From IMG/VR virus record IMGVR_UViG_3300026518_000034, positions 1-34,256 of that record: 34,256 nt of DNA; one strand, 5' to 3'. The stretch's first letter is position 1; each line of letters begins with the position of its first letter. Origin of the DNA: a virus. The notes beneath the pieces were generated by a model. The model did not search any database, was not told the origin of the DNA, and saw only the letters and a list, made by a program, of their open reading frames with translations. Below, piece by piece: positions 1 to 6,598 of the stretch. Both the position numbers and the translations under genes were made by a program.

Positions 1-1
1 A

Positions 2-607
2 AAGGCAGCACCAAGTACAGGTTCATTTTTATGGGACTCTGGAGCATATAAAGTAGATATCGTAGAAGCAGCAATCTTTCAAACAGATTCTGGAGCAACA
101 ATGTTTAAATTAACACTTAAAGACCCTGAAGCAGATAAGACTTTGACTGAGTATGCAAATACTTCATACACTGCAAAATCTGACGATAAAGATGGTGCAT
201 ACAAGAAAGGAGATAAAGTAGAGAACAAATCTGGAGCAAAACTTTTCAAATCTTTACTTTCAGCATTACACCTTGAACCAACAGCTTTAAGTATTTCTGA
301 TGGAAAAACTGAAGCGTATGGAAAAGAAGTTGATGCAAAAATTATCGATTTAGCAGGACGTGGAGTAATTGCACTGGTTCGCCAAGTAGATGATTCTGCA
401 AATAATGAAAAATATGGTGAATCAAATGTTATTGAAGGTTTCGCAGATATCGAAGGAAATATTGATGACTCTCCAGAGCCTCTAAAAAAATGGTTAGCTA
501 AAATTGAGAAAGCACCAGTGCTTGTCAAAAAAGCTAAAAAATCTTCAGGCGTGAAAGAAACTTCGGAAGAGACTAAGAAAGCAGCTGCTGCTATTCTTGA
601 TATTTAA
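2..607 (+). CDS. Probable phage ssDNA-binding protein, 5' truncated by the window
   Basis: The reading frame is open to the first base, so the gene begins outside the window and the ATG at 101 is probably internal. The visible N-terminal part, with a GSFLWDSGAYKVDI stretch followed by alternating hydrophobic strands, resembles OB-fold ssDNA-binding proteins of phage replication modules. The last 40 residues are a Lys/Ala/Ser/Glu-rich flexible tail. The position directly before a helicase and a resolvase fits a replication role. In N4 the SSB also activates hairpin promoters, which would suit the RNA polymerase encoded further right. The family assignment rests on pattern and context only; another DNA-binding structural protein is possible. 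Confidence 0.5.
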   Translation, partial: KAAPSTGSFLWDSGAYKVDIVEAAIFQTDSGATMFKLTLKDPEADKTLTEYANTSYTAKSDDKDGAYKKGDKVENKSGAKLFKSLLSALHLEPTALSISDGKTEAYGKEVDAKIIDLAGRGVIALVRQVDDSANNEKYGESNVIEGFADIEGNIDDSPEPLKKWLAKIEKAPVLVKKAKKSSGVKETSEETKKAAAAILDI

Positions 608-630
608 TTCAGAACCAATTGGTTCTGAAT
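607..630. terminator. Perfect 24-bp palindrome after the SSB gene
   Basis: Two 12-base arms (ATTCAGAACCAA and its complement) meet without a spacer and directly follow the stop codon. It could end the upstream transcript or form a protein-binding site. No strong T-run follows, so intrinsic termination is uncertain. The core is two inverted copies of the GAACCA hexamer that is abundant throughout the window. Confidence 0.35.
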
Positions 631-646
631 TTCTGAAAGATGGAAA

Positions 647-2122
647 ATGAAAGAACAATTAGGGTTTGAATTATCAGGCGAACAAAAAGATATACTAGAG
701 GCTGTAGAATCTAATGATAAAATAATTGGAATTGAAGCAGTAGCTGGTTCATCTAAATCAACAACAATTAAAGCTATTGGCATTAACGAGCCACACAAAT
801 CGATTAAATATATTGTGTTTTCAAAAGAACAGCAACGTGAAGCACAAACTAATTTTCCAAACAATATTGAACCATCAACGATTCATAGCTTAGCATATCA
901 AATAGTAAAACAACATTTTAAAATATCAATTGGTTTTCTTTCATATAGAAATATTACTGGTAGATTTAGATACGAGCAAAAACTTGTTATTATAGATCTA
1001 TTTTCTAAATTCTGCACATCATATGAATTATCTATTGATGAATTCTTTAATACAAATGAGCAGGCAAAAAATGCACCATACGCAAAAAAACAAGTAAAAT
1101 CATTATTAAAGCAAATGATGGATGGTTCACTTCCATTCACTCACGATGCATATCTTAAACTTGCTTCAATTATTATGCATAGCAATCTAAGCACACCAAC
1201 TCAGACAGATCTATTGGTTCTAGATGAATCTAATGATGCTTCAGGAGCAACAATTAGATTATTCGAACTTTATCCAGCAAAGCAGAAACTGTTTCTTGGA
1301 GATAGAGCTCAGACAATATTCAAATTCTTAAATCTTCATTCATCATTTGACCATTATGAAAATATAGCAAAATTTCTTCCATTATCTACTACATTCAGAT
1401 GCTCTATTACAATTGCAGAGAAAGTTCAAGACTTCATGCAATCATATTATAAGCAAAATTTTAAATTTATTGGAGTATCTGAACCAAGTAGCAAGATAGA
1501 ATCTACGATATATATTTCAAGATTCAACGCATCATTAGTTGATAAAATTCTTGAGTTTGCGCAATTAGGAGTAAGTTACAACCTTACTCGACATCCAGAT
1601 AGACTATTCTCATTGTCTAAAGATTTAGCATATGCAAGCAAGAACAATCAGCGAATATCAGATGCAGAATTCAAATACATTGAAGAAGACATTGAAGAGT
1701 ATTATGCAAATTATGATGCACTGAAAGCAGACTTCCCAAATCTTATGAAATATCTTTTTGATATATATCAAGAAGATAAGACAATTGCTAACACTATTAA
1801 AAATGTTGGTAGAGTCGGAAAGTCAGGTATCATTGCAGCATATGAATCAGCAATGGAAAATTGGCACAGAAAAGAACGAAGCAATATTACATTATCATCA
1901 TGCCATGCAAGCAAAGGAACCACATATGATAAAGTCTTTATTATGGATGATCTTAATGAGAAAGTTTTAGAATCTATGATGAATATAGAATTCAATAAGC
2001 AAACACAAGAAGATGAAGATAATATTCTACTTGGATATGTTGCATGCACAAGAGCACGATTTAAAATTGAAAATTGCGAGTTCATTGATTTTGATGAAAC
2101 AACACAATTGCTAATAGATTAA
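647..2122 (+). CDS. Superfamily 1 (UvrD/PcrA-like) DNA helicase
   Basis: This 491-residue protein has the SF1 helicase motif order: Q-motif Q13, Walker A AVAGSSKST at 31-39, motif Ia STIHS at 77-81, motif II DESND at 193-197, motif III GDRAQ at 218-222, motif IV TTFR at 248-251, motif V HASKG at 420-424 and motif VI VACTRAR at 465-471. It should unwind DNA with ATP during replication or recombination. The usual second Gly of Walker A is Ser36, and motif II reads DESND instead of DEAQD. It is shorter than bacterial UvrD (about 720), as many phage versions are. It sits between the SSB and a resolvase. The start has only a weak purine-rich ribosome site. Confidence 0.85.
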   Translation: MKEQLGFELSGEQKDILEAVESNDKIIGIEAVAGSSKSTTIKAIGINEPHKSIKYIVFSKEQQREAQTNFPNNIEPSTIHSLAYQIVKQHFKISIGFLSYRNITGRFRYEQKLVIIDLFSKFCTSYELSIDEFFNTNEQAKNAPYAKKQVKSLLKQMMDGSLPFTHDAYLKLASIIMHSNLSTPTQTDLLVLDESNDASGATIRLFELYPAKQKLFLGDRAQTIFKFLNLHSSFDHYENIAKFLPLSTTFRCSITIAEKVQDFMQSYYKQNFKFIGVSEPSSKIESTIYISRFNASLVDKILEFAQLGVSYNLTRHPDRLFSLSKDLAYASKNNQRISDAEFKYIEEDIEEYYANYDALKADFPNLMKYLFDIYQEDKTIANTIKNVGRVGKSGIIAAYESAMENWHRKERSNITLSSCHASKGTTYDKVFIMDDLNEKVLESMMNIEFNKQTQEDEDNILLGYVACTRARFKIENCEFIDFDETTQLLID

Positions 2123-2132
2123 GGAACACACA

Positions 2133-2321
2133 ATGAAAAAATATGAAGTAAAATTAGAAGAAACTGAAATCACAATAATTGAGATATATGCAGAAGATAA
2201 AGAAGATGCATATGACAAAGCTATTGAAATGTGGAAAAATGCAGATTTTTCAAGCGCATTATCAGTTGTTAATGCATCATTAGATAATGATATAAACATA
2301 GAAGTAATCAATGAACTCTGA
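2133..2321 (+). CDS. DpnD/PcfM-like small protein
   Basis: The product has 62 residues. The N-terminal pattern YEVKLEETEITIIEIYAEDK followed by EDAYDKAIEMW matches the short DpnD-PcfM domain, a beta-strand plus helix fold seen in phage and plasmid proteins of unknown role. The start follows a GGA-type ribosome site 10 bases after the helicase stop, and the 3' end overlaps the resolvase gene by 11 bases, so the three are probably co-translated. The exact function is unknown. Confidence 0.6.
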   Translation: MKKYEVKLEETEITIIEIYAEDKEDAYDKAIEMWKNADFSSALSVVNASLDNDINIEVINEL

Positions 2322-2895
2322 TATTACATTAGTTGCAGTTGATATAGGAAAGGATGGAGCTTTAGCTACAGCAAATAAAATCTATCATATGCCAATCAAA
2401 AAGATTGAAACAAAGCCAGCTAGATATATTTTCGCAAAAGATTCTAAAGGCAAAAAGATACTGATTAAATCTGGTCCAAATAAAGGCCAATATAAGCAAA
2501 AAATAAAAACTAAAGCCAAATACTCTACTGAACTAGATATTGAGCTTCTATATAGAATATTAGACTCTCAGGACACTAATAATCGTGTACTTGCAATTGA
2601 ACTTCCAGGGAACACTATAGGAAACTCTGCTAGAAGCACTGGAACCACATTCATGAATTACGGAAAAATATTAGCTATTGCAGAACTTCTACATTATAAG
2701 ATTGTATCTATTCCAGCAAATACTTGGAAGAAGCATTTCAATCTTCCAGCAAACAAATCTCCTACTATAAATTTAGCACAATTAGAGAGACCAGATGAAA
2801 CATTCATCTCTGAACGTGGAAAGTTATATGATGGAAAAGCAGACGCTTGCATTATCTATAAATATTATATGGAGAAAGCACATGGAAATAATTAA
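2311..2895 (+). CDS. RuvC-like Holliday junction resolvase
   Basis: The 194-residue protein has an RNase H/RuvC fold signature: a first acidic residue in VAVDIGKDGALA (Asp11), a second at the end of a strand (Glu97 in LAIELPG), a W139-K stretch and a C-terminal YDGKADAC with Asp174 and Asp178. These would bind the two metal ions that cut four-way junctions in replicating or concatemeric DNA. A basic Lys-rich insertion at residues 35-70 is probably a DNA-binding hairpin. The gene overlaps its neighbours on both sides. Confidence 0.8.
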   Translation: MNSDITLVAVDIGKDGALATANKIYHMPIKKIETKPARYIFAKDSKGKKILIKSGPNKGQYKQKIKTKAKYSTELDIELLYRILDSQDTNNRVLAIELPGNTIGNSARSTGTTFMNYGKILAIAELLHYKIVSIPANTWKKHFNLPANKSPTINLAQLERPDETFISERGKLYDGKADACIIYKYYMEKAHGNN

Positions 2896-3145
2896 ACAAG
2901 TTGTTGAAAAATATAAATCATTTGATGGTAAGATTTTTGATACTGAGTATGAATGCAAAGTTTACGAAAAACGAGAATTACTAACTAAAGTACATATTGT
3001 TTTCAAAATATCTTGTGGAATAGCTGGAGTATCGAGATGGATGGAAGCTTATTCGACTTATGAAAAAGCATTAGACTCATTAAAAAATGTTGATGAAAAA
3101 AAATATGAAATTAAACAACTATATATAGATGAGATAGAAAGATGA
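2882..3145 (+). CDS. Hypothetical protein
   Basis: The 87-residue protein is not recognised. I chose the ATG at 2882, which overlaps the resolvase end by 14 bases; the frame stays open upstream to an ATG at 2795, but that part lies deep inside the resolvase gene. The C-terminal half is charged and probably helical. Confidence 0.6.
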   Translation: MEIIKQVVEKYKSFDGKIFDTEYECKVYEKRELLTKVHIVFKISCGIAGVSRWMEAYSTYEKALDSLKNVDEKKYEIKQLYIDEIER

Positions 3146-3336
3146 AAATTGATACAGATATATCATATTGTGAAATACCAATAAAAGAATCAATATGCGA
3201 AACATGCAAAAGGAATATTAATTTATATTCTAAATATCATGGAAAGCAATTGTGGTTCATTCTTGCAAAGCCTAGATATATTGGAGATGAACCAATATGC
3301 ACGCAATATCTTCCGCTGAACAAACCGAAAGACTAA
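3142..3336 (+). CDS. Hypothetical Cys-containing small protein
   Basis: The product has 64 residues, starts with an ATGA overlap and carries a CETC pair (19-22) plus Cys10 and Cys53. Four cysteines with this spacing could bind zinc, but no named zinc-ribbon family is recognised. It is the last gene before the non-coding control region. Confidence 0.6.
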   Translation: MKIDTDISYCEIPIKESICETCKRNINLYSKYHGKQLWFILAKPRYIGDEPICTQYLPLNKPKD

Positions 3337-3415
3337 AGGAATACATTTTATCATCTAATGCATTTAAATAGCTTCTAGCTATATCTATGTTATTTTTATG
3401 ATGATATGTTAGGCA

Positions 3416-3444
3416 TCGGCACATTCGCTTACGCTACGTGCCGA
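3416..3444 (+). repeat. GC-rich hairpin 1
   Basis: TCGGCAC and GTGCCGA form a 7-bp stem around a 15-base loop. The loop contains CTTACGCT (3428-3435), the exact complement of AGCGTAAG in the second hairpin. Confidence 0.6.
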
Positions 3445-3491
3445 CAATTGAGGTTAGTAGTTGAACCGAAGAAGACACATCACTTTTATTT

Positions 3492-3516
3492 AAAGGCGTG
3501 CGAAGCGTAAGCCTTT
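3492..3516 (+). repeat. GC-rich hairpin 2 with a GCGAAGC mini-hairpin
   Basis: AAAGGC and GCCTTT enclose a GC-rich loop that holds GCGAAGC (3500-3506) and AGCGTAAG (3504-3511). GCGAAGC is a known extra-stable DNA mini-hairpin, and this type of fold occurs in N4 virion RNA polymerase promoters. If it worked that way here, transcription would run rightwards towards the repeat array and the regulator genes. This role is inferred. Confidence 0.45.
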
Positions 3517-3585
3517 GAATTGGTTCATTTATTTAGAACTAATTTAAATCAGAGATTTAATTAGTTTAATTTAACTAGTATAAGT

Positions 3586-3700
3586 AGACGGTAAAAAAAT
3601 TACACTGTCTATAGACGGTAAAGTTTTTTTACCAGATAGTAAAAAATTTTTACTATGATAGTAAAGTTTTTTTCACATCATAGTAAAGTTTTTTTACTAT
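3586..3700. repeat. Array of five palindromic operator/iteron-like repeats
   Basis: Five copies of a partly symmetric element of the form (A/G)GTAAA-N-TTTTTAC(T/C) have their GTAAA half-sites starting at 3591, 3618, 3639, 3661 and 3683. The last four are 21-22 bases apart, about two turns of the helix, so they lie on one face. The third and fifth are near-perfect palindromes (ATAGTAAA and its complement at the ends). The array is 80 bases upstream of a ribbon-helix-helix gene, which makes that protein the likely binder. Confidence 0.75.
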
Positions 3701-3780
3701 CAATACAAAATAATATTTAATAATATTTTAAGCATACTAAATATATACTTTTAGTACAACTAAAAAAGGAAACAAAATAA

Positions 3781-3951
3781 TGGCAAAAACAGAATCAGAG
3801 AAATTAAAAAGAATTAGTTTCACAATGCATCCTAGGTTTGTAAAAATGTTATCTGCTTTAGCTGAAAAAAATTCAGGGGCTACAATGTCTTATGAAATAA
3901 GAAGGTTAATTGAAAATGAATACAACAAGCAATTCGGAGATTTCAAATAAT
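3781..3951 (+). CDS. Ribbon-helix-helix (CopG/Arc-type) DNA-binding protein
   Basis: The 56-residue protein starts MAKTESEKLK. A predicted beta-strand KRISFTMHP (10-18) is followed by two helices, FVKMLSALAEKN and MSYEIRRLIENEYNKQF, joined by SGAT. This is the minimal RHH fold, in which paired strands of a dimer read the major groove and neighbouring dimers bind tandem repeats. The upstream palindrome array suggests a cooperative, self-regulating repressor of the downstream genes or a regulator of copy number. Its end overlaps the RepO-like gene. Confidence 0.75.
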
Positions 3952-4398
3952 GGATGGCAGAATATAGGAATATTTTACATTCATATGAGAAATAGCAATG
4001 TAAAATTAACAGGAAAACAATCAGATGTATATATGGACATAGTTAGATATTCAGTTGGATATGGACAACCATATATAAATCAGATGAGTCAAGAAGATAC
4101 ATCGAAACTATTTAAATTATCAAAACCAACTTTAAATAAAGCAATTAAAGTATTAGAAGACAGTGGATTGGTTCAAAGAGTTAAAGATACTTCTTATATT
4201 TTCGGAGGTGGTTCAAAGCCTGAAAGATTAGGTCCAGTATTTCCAAAAAATAGAAATATATGGATAAAGAAAAATAAAGATACAAAACATCAACAAAAAC
4301 AAATATCAGATTATACTAAAGAAGAGATAAACTCAATGTCATTCAATGAAAAGTACTTCTTAACTCACGGTAAAGAACCAGATCATTTAGAAATATAA
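3916..4398 (+). CDS. RepO-like winged-helix replication protein
   Basis: The N-terminal half (about residues 12-85) has the pattern of the phage replication protein O N-terminal domain: a helix with LTGKQSDVYMDIVRYSVGYGQ, then SQEDTSKLFKLSKPTLNKAI as recognition helix, then LVQRV and a wing. The C-terminal tail is Lys/Gln-rich. Such proteins bind origin repeats and load replication proteins. I chose the ATG at 3916; a TTG at 3910 is also possible, and AAGAAGG at 3899-3905 could serve both. The gene starts inside the RHH gene, so the two are coupled. A simple transcription regulator is the alternative. Confidence 0.6.
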   Translation: MNTTSNSEISNNGWQNIGIFYIHMRNSNVKLTGKQSDVYMDIVRYSVGYGQPYINQMSQEDTSKLFKLSKPTLNKAIKVLEDSGLVQRVKDTSYIFGGGSKPERLGPVFPKNRNIWIKKNKDTKHQQKQISDYTKEEINSMSFNEKYFLTHGKEPDHLEI

Positions 4399-4407
4399 AG
4401 GAACAAA

Positions 4408-4644
4408 ATGAAAAAAGAAATTTTAGCATATAGATATTGGACAATAAAAGGTTACGATCCATTCTCTGAAACAAATGATGGATGGACAACTAATTCTAAA
4501 GGAAAAGTTATAAATACATATATGATAGACGACATGAAATTAATATGCAATAAATATAACATAAATTTAGATTGTTTAAATAAAATTATTAGTATTGCTT
4601 CAGATAGAAAAATAAAGAAATCTTTTGGAACTTTAGAAATATAA
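4408..4644 (+). CDS. Hypothetical protein
   Basis: The 78-residue protein is not recognised. It starts after a clear AAAGGA ribosome site. The N-terminus is aromatic-rich (YRYWTIKGYDPF) and the C-terminus basic. Confidence 0.6.
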   Translation: MKKEILAYRYWTIKGYDPFSETNDGWTTNSKGKVINTYMIDDMKLICNKYNINLDCLNKIISIASDRKIKKSFGTLEI

Positions 4645-4653
4645 AGTAACAAA

Positions 4654-4893
4654 ATGAATAAACAACACATATGCAAACATTGTAAATATTGGAAAAAAGA
4701 TGATTTTTATATAGGATTTGGTTCATGTGAATTAATAGAAGATATAGCAGAAGATACAACATATAGAGAAAAAGATAAAATGAAAATAAACAATGCATAT
4801 ACATCAGACTACGAAGGATATAAATCGTTTAACTATACTGGTTCAGATTTTGGATGCATACATTGGAAATGGGGGTATAATAATGGCGACTAA
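4654..4893 (+). CDS. Small zinc-ribbon-like phage protein
   Basis: The 79-residue product has CKHCKYW (Cys7, Cys10), GSCE near residue 25 and FGCIHW near residue 68. Four cysteines in this C-x2-C...C...C layout, with YW after the first pair and FGC near the end, are common in small phage proteins that probably bind zinc. The role is unknown. The 3' end overlaps the next gene. Confidence 0.6.
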   Translation: MNKQHICKHCKYWKKDDFYIGFGSCELIEDIAEDTTYREKDKMKINNAYTSDYEGYKSFNYTGSDFGCIHWKWGYNNGD

Positions 4894-5401
4894 TGAAGAA
4901 GTAATATATGCATTTACAAAACGAAGAAGCAGAGAAGCAAAAAATCTATCTACAAATGGAACCACATTATGGAGCTATGATTCAGTATTAGCAAGATGGG
5001 AAAACGATTGGCTAATAATATATGGTAAAATAGCTACATACAGCAACACATCTCAAAAGCATACTGCCTTATTAAGAATAGAGTTAGGATATAATAAAAA
5101 AAATATATATTGGTTCAATAATGGAGCAACAACTTTAGAATATTCACATATTTTAGAAATGATAAATTGTATACAAAAATACAAATCAGCTAGAAGCAAT
5201 AAGAAAATTTGGAAAGACATGCTAATGGCAGCTAAGACAAAATTATTAACACATTTAGATGATCATAAATATGAACAAGGATATAAAATTAAAGTAAAGA
5301 ATTATATCAAGAAATTAGAATATCAATTCAATCTTCAGGATATCTGGAACAAAAAAGCAGACCAGAAAGTATTTGATAAAATTATTAAGGAAATTACATA
5401 A
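4883..5401 (+). CDS. Hypothetical protein with SxDSVLARW-type N-terminus
   Basis: The 172-residue protein starts MATNEEVIYAFTKRRS. I chose ATG 4883 because GGGGG lies 7 bases upstream; the frame is open to 4793, but only through the preceding gene. The N-terminal domain (YAF...NLSTNGTTLWSYDSVLARW) resembles a beta-rich domain found in many phage proteins of unknown role. The C-terminal half is helical and basic. No function is assigned. Confidence 0.6.
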   Translation: MATNEEVIYAFTKRRSREAKNLSTNGTTLWSYDSVLARWENDWLIIYGKIATYSNTSQKHTALLRIELGYNKKNIYWFNNGATTLEYSHILEMINCIQKYKSARSNKKIWKDMLMAAKTKLLTHLDDHKYEQGYKIKVKNYIKKLEYQFNLQDIWNKKADQKVFDKIIKEIT

Positions 5402-5508
5402 TGCAGAGAGAACAATATAAACATGTTGTTTTAAATAAAATATTAGATCAACAAAAAAAAGCAGAAATAAAAAAAACAGATAAGAATGCAAAGAGAATTA
5501 GTAGATAA
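5401..5508 (+). CDS. Very small basic protein
   Basis: A 35-residue reading frame (MQREQYKHVV...) starts in a TAATG overlap with the preceding stop, as several neighbours do. It is Lys/Gln-rich and helical. Short length keeps confidence low. Confidence 0.4.
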   Translation: MQREQYKHVVLNKILDQQKKAEIKKTDKNAKRISR

Positions 5509-5584
5509 TCTACATTATTATAGTACCAAAAAGAAATCAAAAAGCGAATCATTATTTAAGATAATTATGAAAAAGCTATTTTAA
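5486..5584 (+). CDS. Very small basic protein
   Basis: A 32-residue frame (MQRELVDNLH...) overlaps the previous small gene and ends in TAATG with the decayed frame that follows. It has a Lys/Ser-rich centre and no recognised family. The overlap pattern is the main support. Confidence 0.35.
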   Translation: MQRELVDNLHYYSTKKKSKSESLFKIIMKKLF

Positions 5585-5800
5585 TGCACGGAAAGTCATC
5601 AGCCGTATAAAGAGAGACATTCATAGGTACCATTAAATGCCCTACATGACAAGATCCTACATAAAGCAGAGTAAGATAAACTGCATAATAAACTTCACGC
5701 TTTATATGCTGCAGAGAAGCGACTAAACATCTCAGCAGAACTTCCTTCTAAAGACATGGCGCATTTTGAAAACAACCATAGACACATGTTTTGCACATAG
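5584..5800 (+). pseudogene. Decayed small gene
   Basis: An ATG coupled as TAATG to the preceding stop begins MHGKSSAV and is stopped by TAA at 5608. The same frame continues as RETFIGTIKCPT. After a shift of one frame near 5627-5648, protein-like sequence resumes (LHDKILHKAE), is broken by TAA at 5672, and continues for 41 codons (DKLHNKLHALYAAEKRLN, later MAHFENNHRHMF) to TAG at 5798. One frameshift and two stops would turn this into an intact protein of about 70 residues. The function is unknown. Confidence 0.4.
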
Positions 5801-5816
5801 GCTTTATGCCTGTGTG
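5794..5816 (+). terminator. Terminator-like hairpin
   Basis: CACATAGGC pairs with GCCTGTGTG (one G-U pair) around a five-base loop. Only TTT follows, so termination would be weak. It separates the decayed gene from the next promoter-like site. Confidence 0.4.
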
Positions 5817-5866
5817 TTTACTAAAGATACTTATTTTTATTAAGCACACATTAACATTGGTTCAAC

Positions 5867-5872
5867 TATAAT
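5867..5872 (+). promoter_or_regulatory. TATAAT -10 element
   Basis: A consensus TATAAT lies in the intergenic region five bases before the structured segment starting near 5875. No good -35 is seen at normal spacing, but a T-rich stretch lies upstream (5831-5840). Confidence 0.4.
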
Positions 5873-5874
5873 AC

Positions 5875-5970
5875 GAGCCCTCGACATCCTAGAACGCTGC
5901 GTACAAGCAATCTAGGTTGGTTTGCCATGGAGCTCGACACAAGCAAATTCCGTAAAAATAGTCGGAGCTC
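5875..5970 (+). ncRNA. Structured leader or small RNA candidate
   Basis: This non-coding segment has GAGCCCTCGAC (5875-5885), a CCTAGA/TCTAGG hairpin (5888-5916), GAGCTCGAC (5930-5938) and GTCGGAGCTC (5961-5970). The last element can pair with the third, or less well with the first, so two mutually exclusive folds are possible. It follows a TATAAT and ends 24 bases before the next start codon. It is not a tRNA: no T-arm or acceptor pattern fits. Confidence 0.35.
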
Positions 5971-5994
5971 TAATTTAAAAACACAAGGAACCAC

Positions 5995-6309
5995 ATGGAA
6001 AACTTTGAAGACACAACAGAACTAGAGAACTTACGTACACAATGCAAAAAACTAGAGAAACAATTAGTAAAGCACTTAACGTCGGTATCAGACATACTAA
6101 GTAGCGCATTAGATTATATTGATGCAAATAAAGACAATATTGAAGCAGAAACTGCACAATCATTAGGATTAATTATTGCAACATTAGGACTTCAAAACGA
6201 AGCAGTAGCATGTACTTTATCAAACCCAGAGCTATCAGTTCAGGAATTACGAAAAGCAATCAAGAAATTAAATAAAAATCCAATTATTAAAGTAAAGGAA
6301 GATGAATAA
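5995..6309 (+). CDS. Hypothetical coiled-coil protein
   Basis: The 104-residue acidic protein has a heptad-like N-terminal helix (residues 5-35), a DYIDANKDNI middle and a Lys-rich C-terminus. It starts after AAGGA within AAGGAACCACATG. It heads the cluster leading to ribonucleotide reductase. No family is recognised. Confidence 0.65.
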   Translation: MENFEDTTELENLRTQCKKLEKQLVKHLTSVSDILSSALDYIDANKDNIEAETAQSLGLIIATLGLQNEAVACTLSNPELSVQELRKAIKKLNKNPIIKVKEDE

Positions 6310-6485
6310 TGCAATCATTAAAAGAATATAAAACTCTTTTAGAGTCGGCAATTGAAATGATTAATGAATATGAACAACGAAATACAAAAGCATCATCAGC
6401 ACGTATCAGAAAACTATCAAATCAAATTGGTAAAGATGGAAAGTTCTTACGTAAAGATCTTATTGAGGCAGACAAAGGAAAATAA
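6309..6485 (+). CDS. Hc1/histone H1-like small basic protein
   Basis: The 58-residue protein reads LKEYKTLLESAIEMINEYEQ then NTKASSARIRKLSNQIGK and LRKDLIEADK. A helix, a short NxKASSxRxRK turn and a second basic helix match the short phage proteins annotated as histone H1-like Hc1, probably DNA-binding. Start and stop are both TAATG overlaps. Confidence 0.5.
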   Translation: MQSLKEYKTLLESAIEMINEYEQRNTKASSARIRKLSNQIGKDGKFLRKDLIEADKGK

Positions 6486-6598
6486 TGAAAAATATTTTAA
6501 ATAAATTAAATGCAGAATCTAAATGTACAGTAGGATTCAAAATGTTTATGTATTTTTCTTTTGCAATTATATGGCTAGAATTTCTTAGGATTGCATAA
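6485..6598 (+). CDS. Small single-pass membrane peptide
   Basis: The 37-residue frame has a basic N-terminus and one hydrophobic segment (MFMYFSFAIIWLEFL). It starts and stops in TAATG overlaps, the latter with nrdA. The function is unknown. There is no lysis context that would justify calling it a holin. Confidence 0.5.
   Translation: MKNILNKLNAESKCTVGFKMFMYFSFAIIWLEFLRIA

Larger units (their letters stand above)
3337..3780 (+). promoter_or_regulatory. Control region / candidate replication origin
   Basis: This 444-base stretch has no convincing gene. From left to right it holds two GC-rich hairpins (3416-3444 and 3492-3516) that stand out in AT-rich DNA, a weaker AATTGGTTC/GAACTAATT hairpin near 3518-3544, five palindromic repeats (3586-3700), an inverted repeat TACTAAA/TTTAGTA at 3735-3756 and an AAGGA ribosome site before the ribbon-helix-helix gene. 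Repeats next to a DNA-binding regulator and a RepO-like protein are the usual layout of a replicon. An operator array alone would also explain it. Confidence 0.5.

Noticed and set aside
3359-3379. Tiny ATG frame after the gene at 3142-3336
   Set aside because: Six codons only, with no conserved context.
3586-3700. CRISPR-like array
   Set aside because: The repeats are short palindromes without unique spacers of constant length, and no cas gene is present; operator or iteron repeats fit better.
5875-5970. Possible tRNA gene
   Set aside because: No T-arm (GTTCGAAT-like), no 7-bp acceptor stem and no 5-bp anticodon stem with a seven-base loop; the hairpin loop at 5894-5910 is 17 bases.
6485-6598. 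Small membrane peptide as holin
   Set aside because: It has one hydrophobic segment only and lies in a nucleotide-metabolism cluster with no endolysin or spanin nearby.
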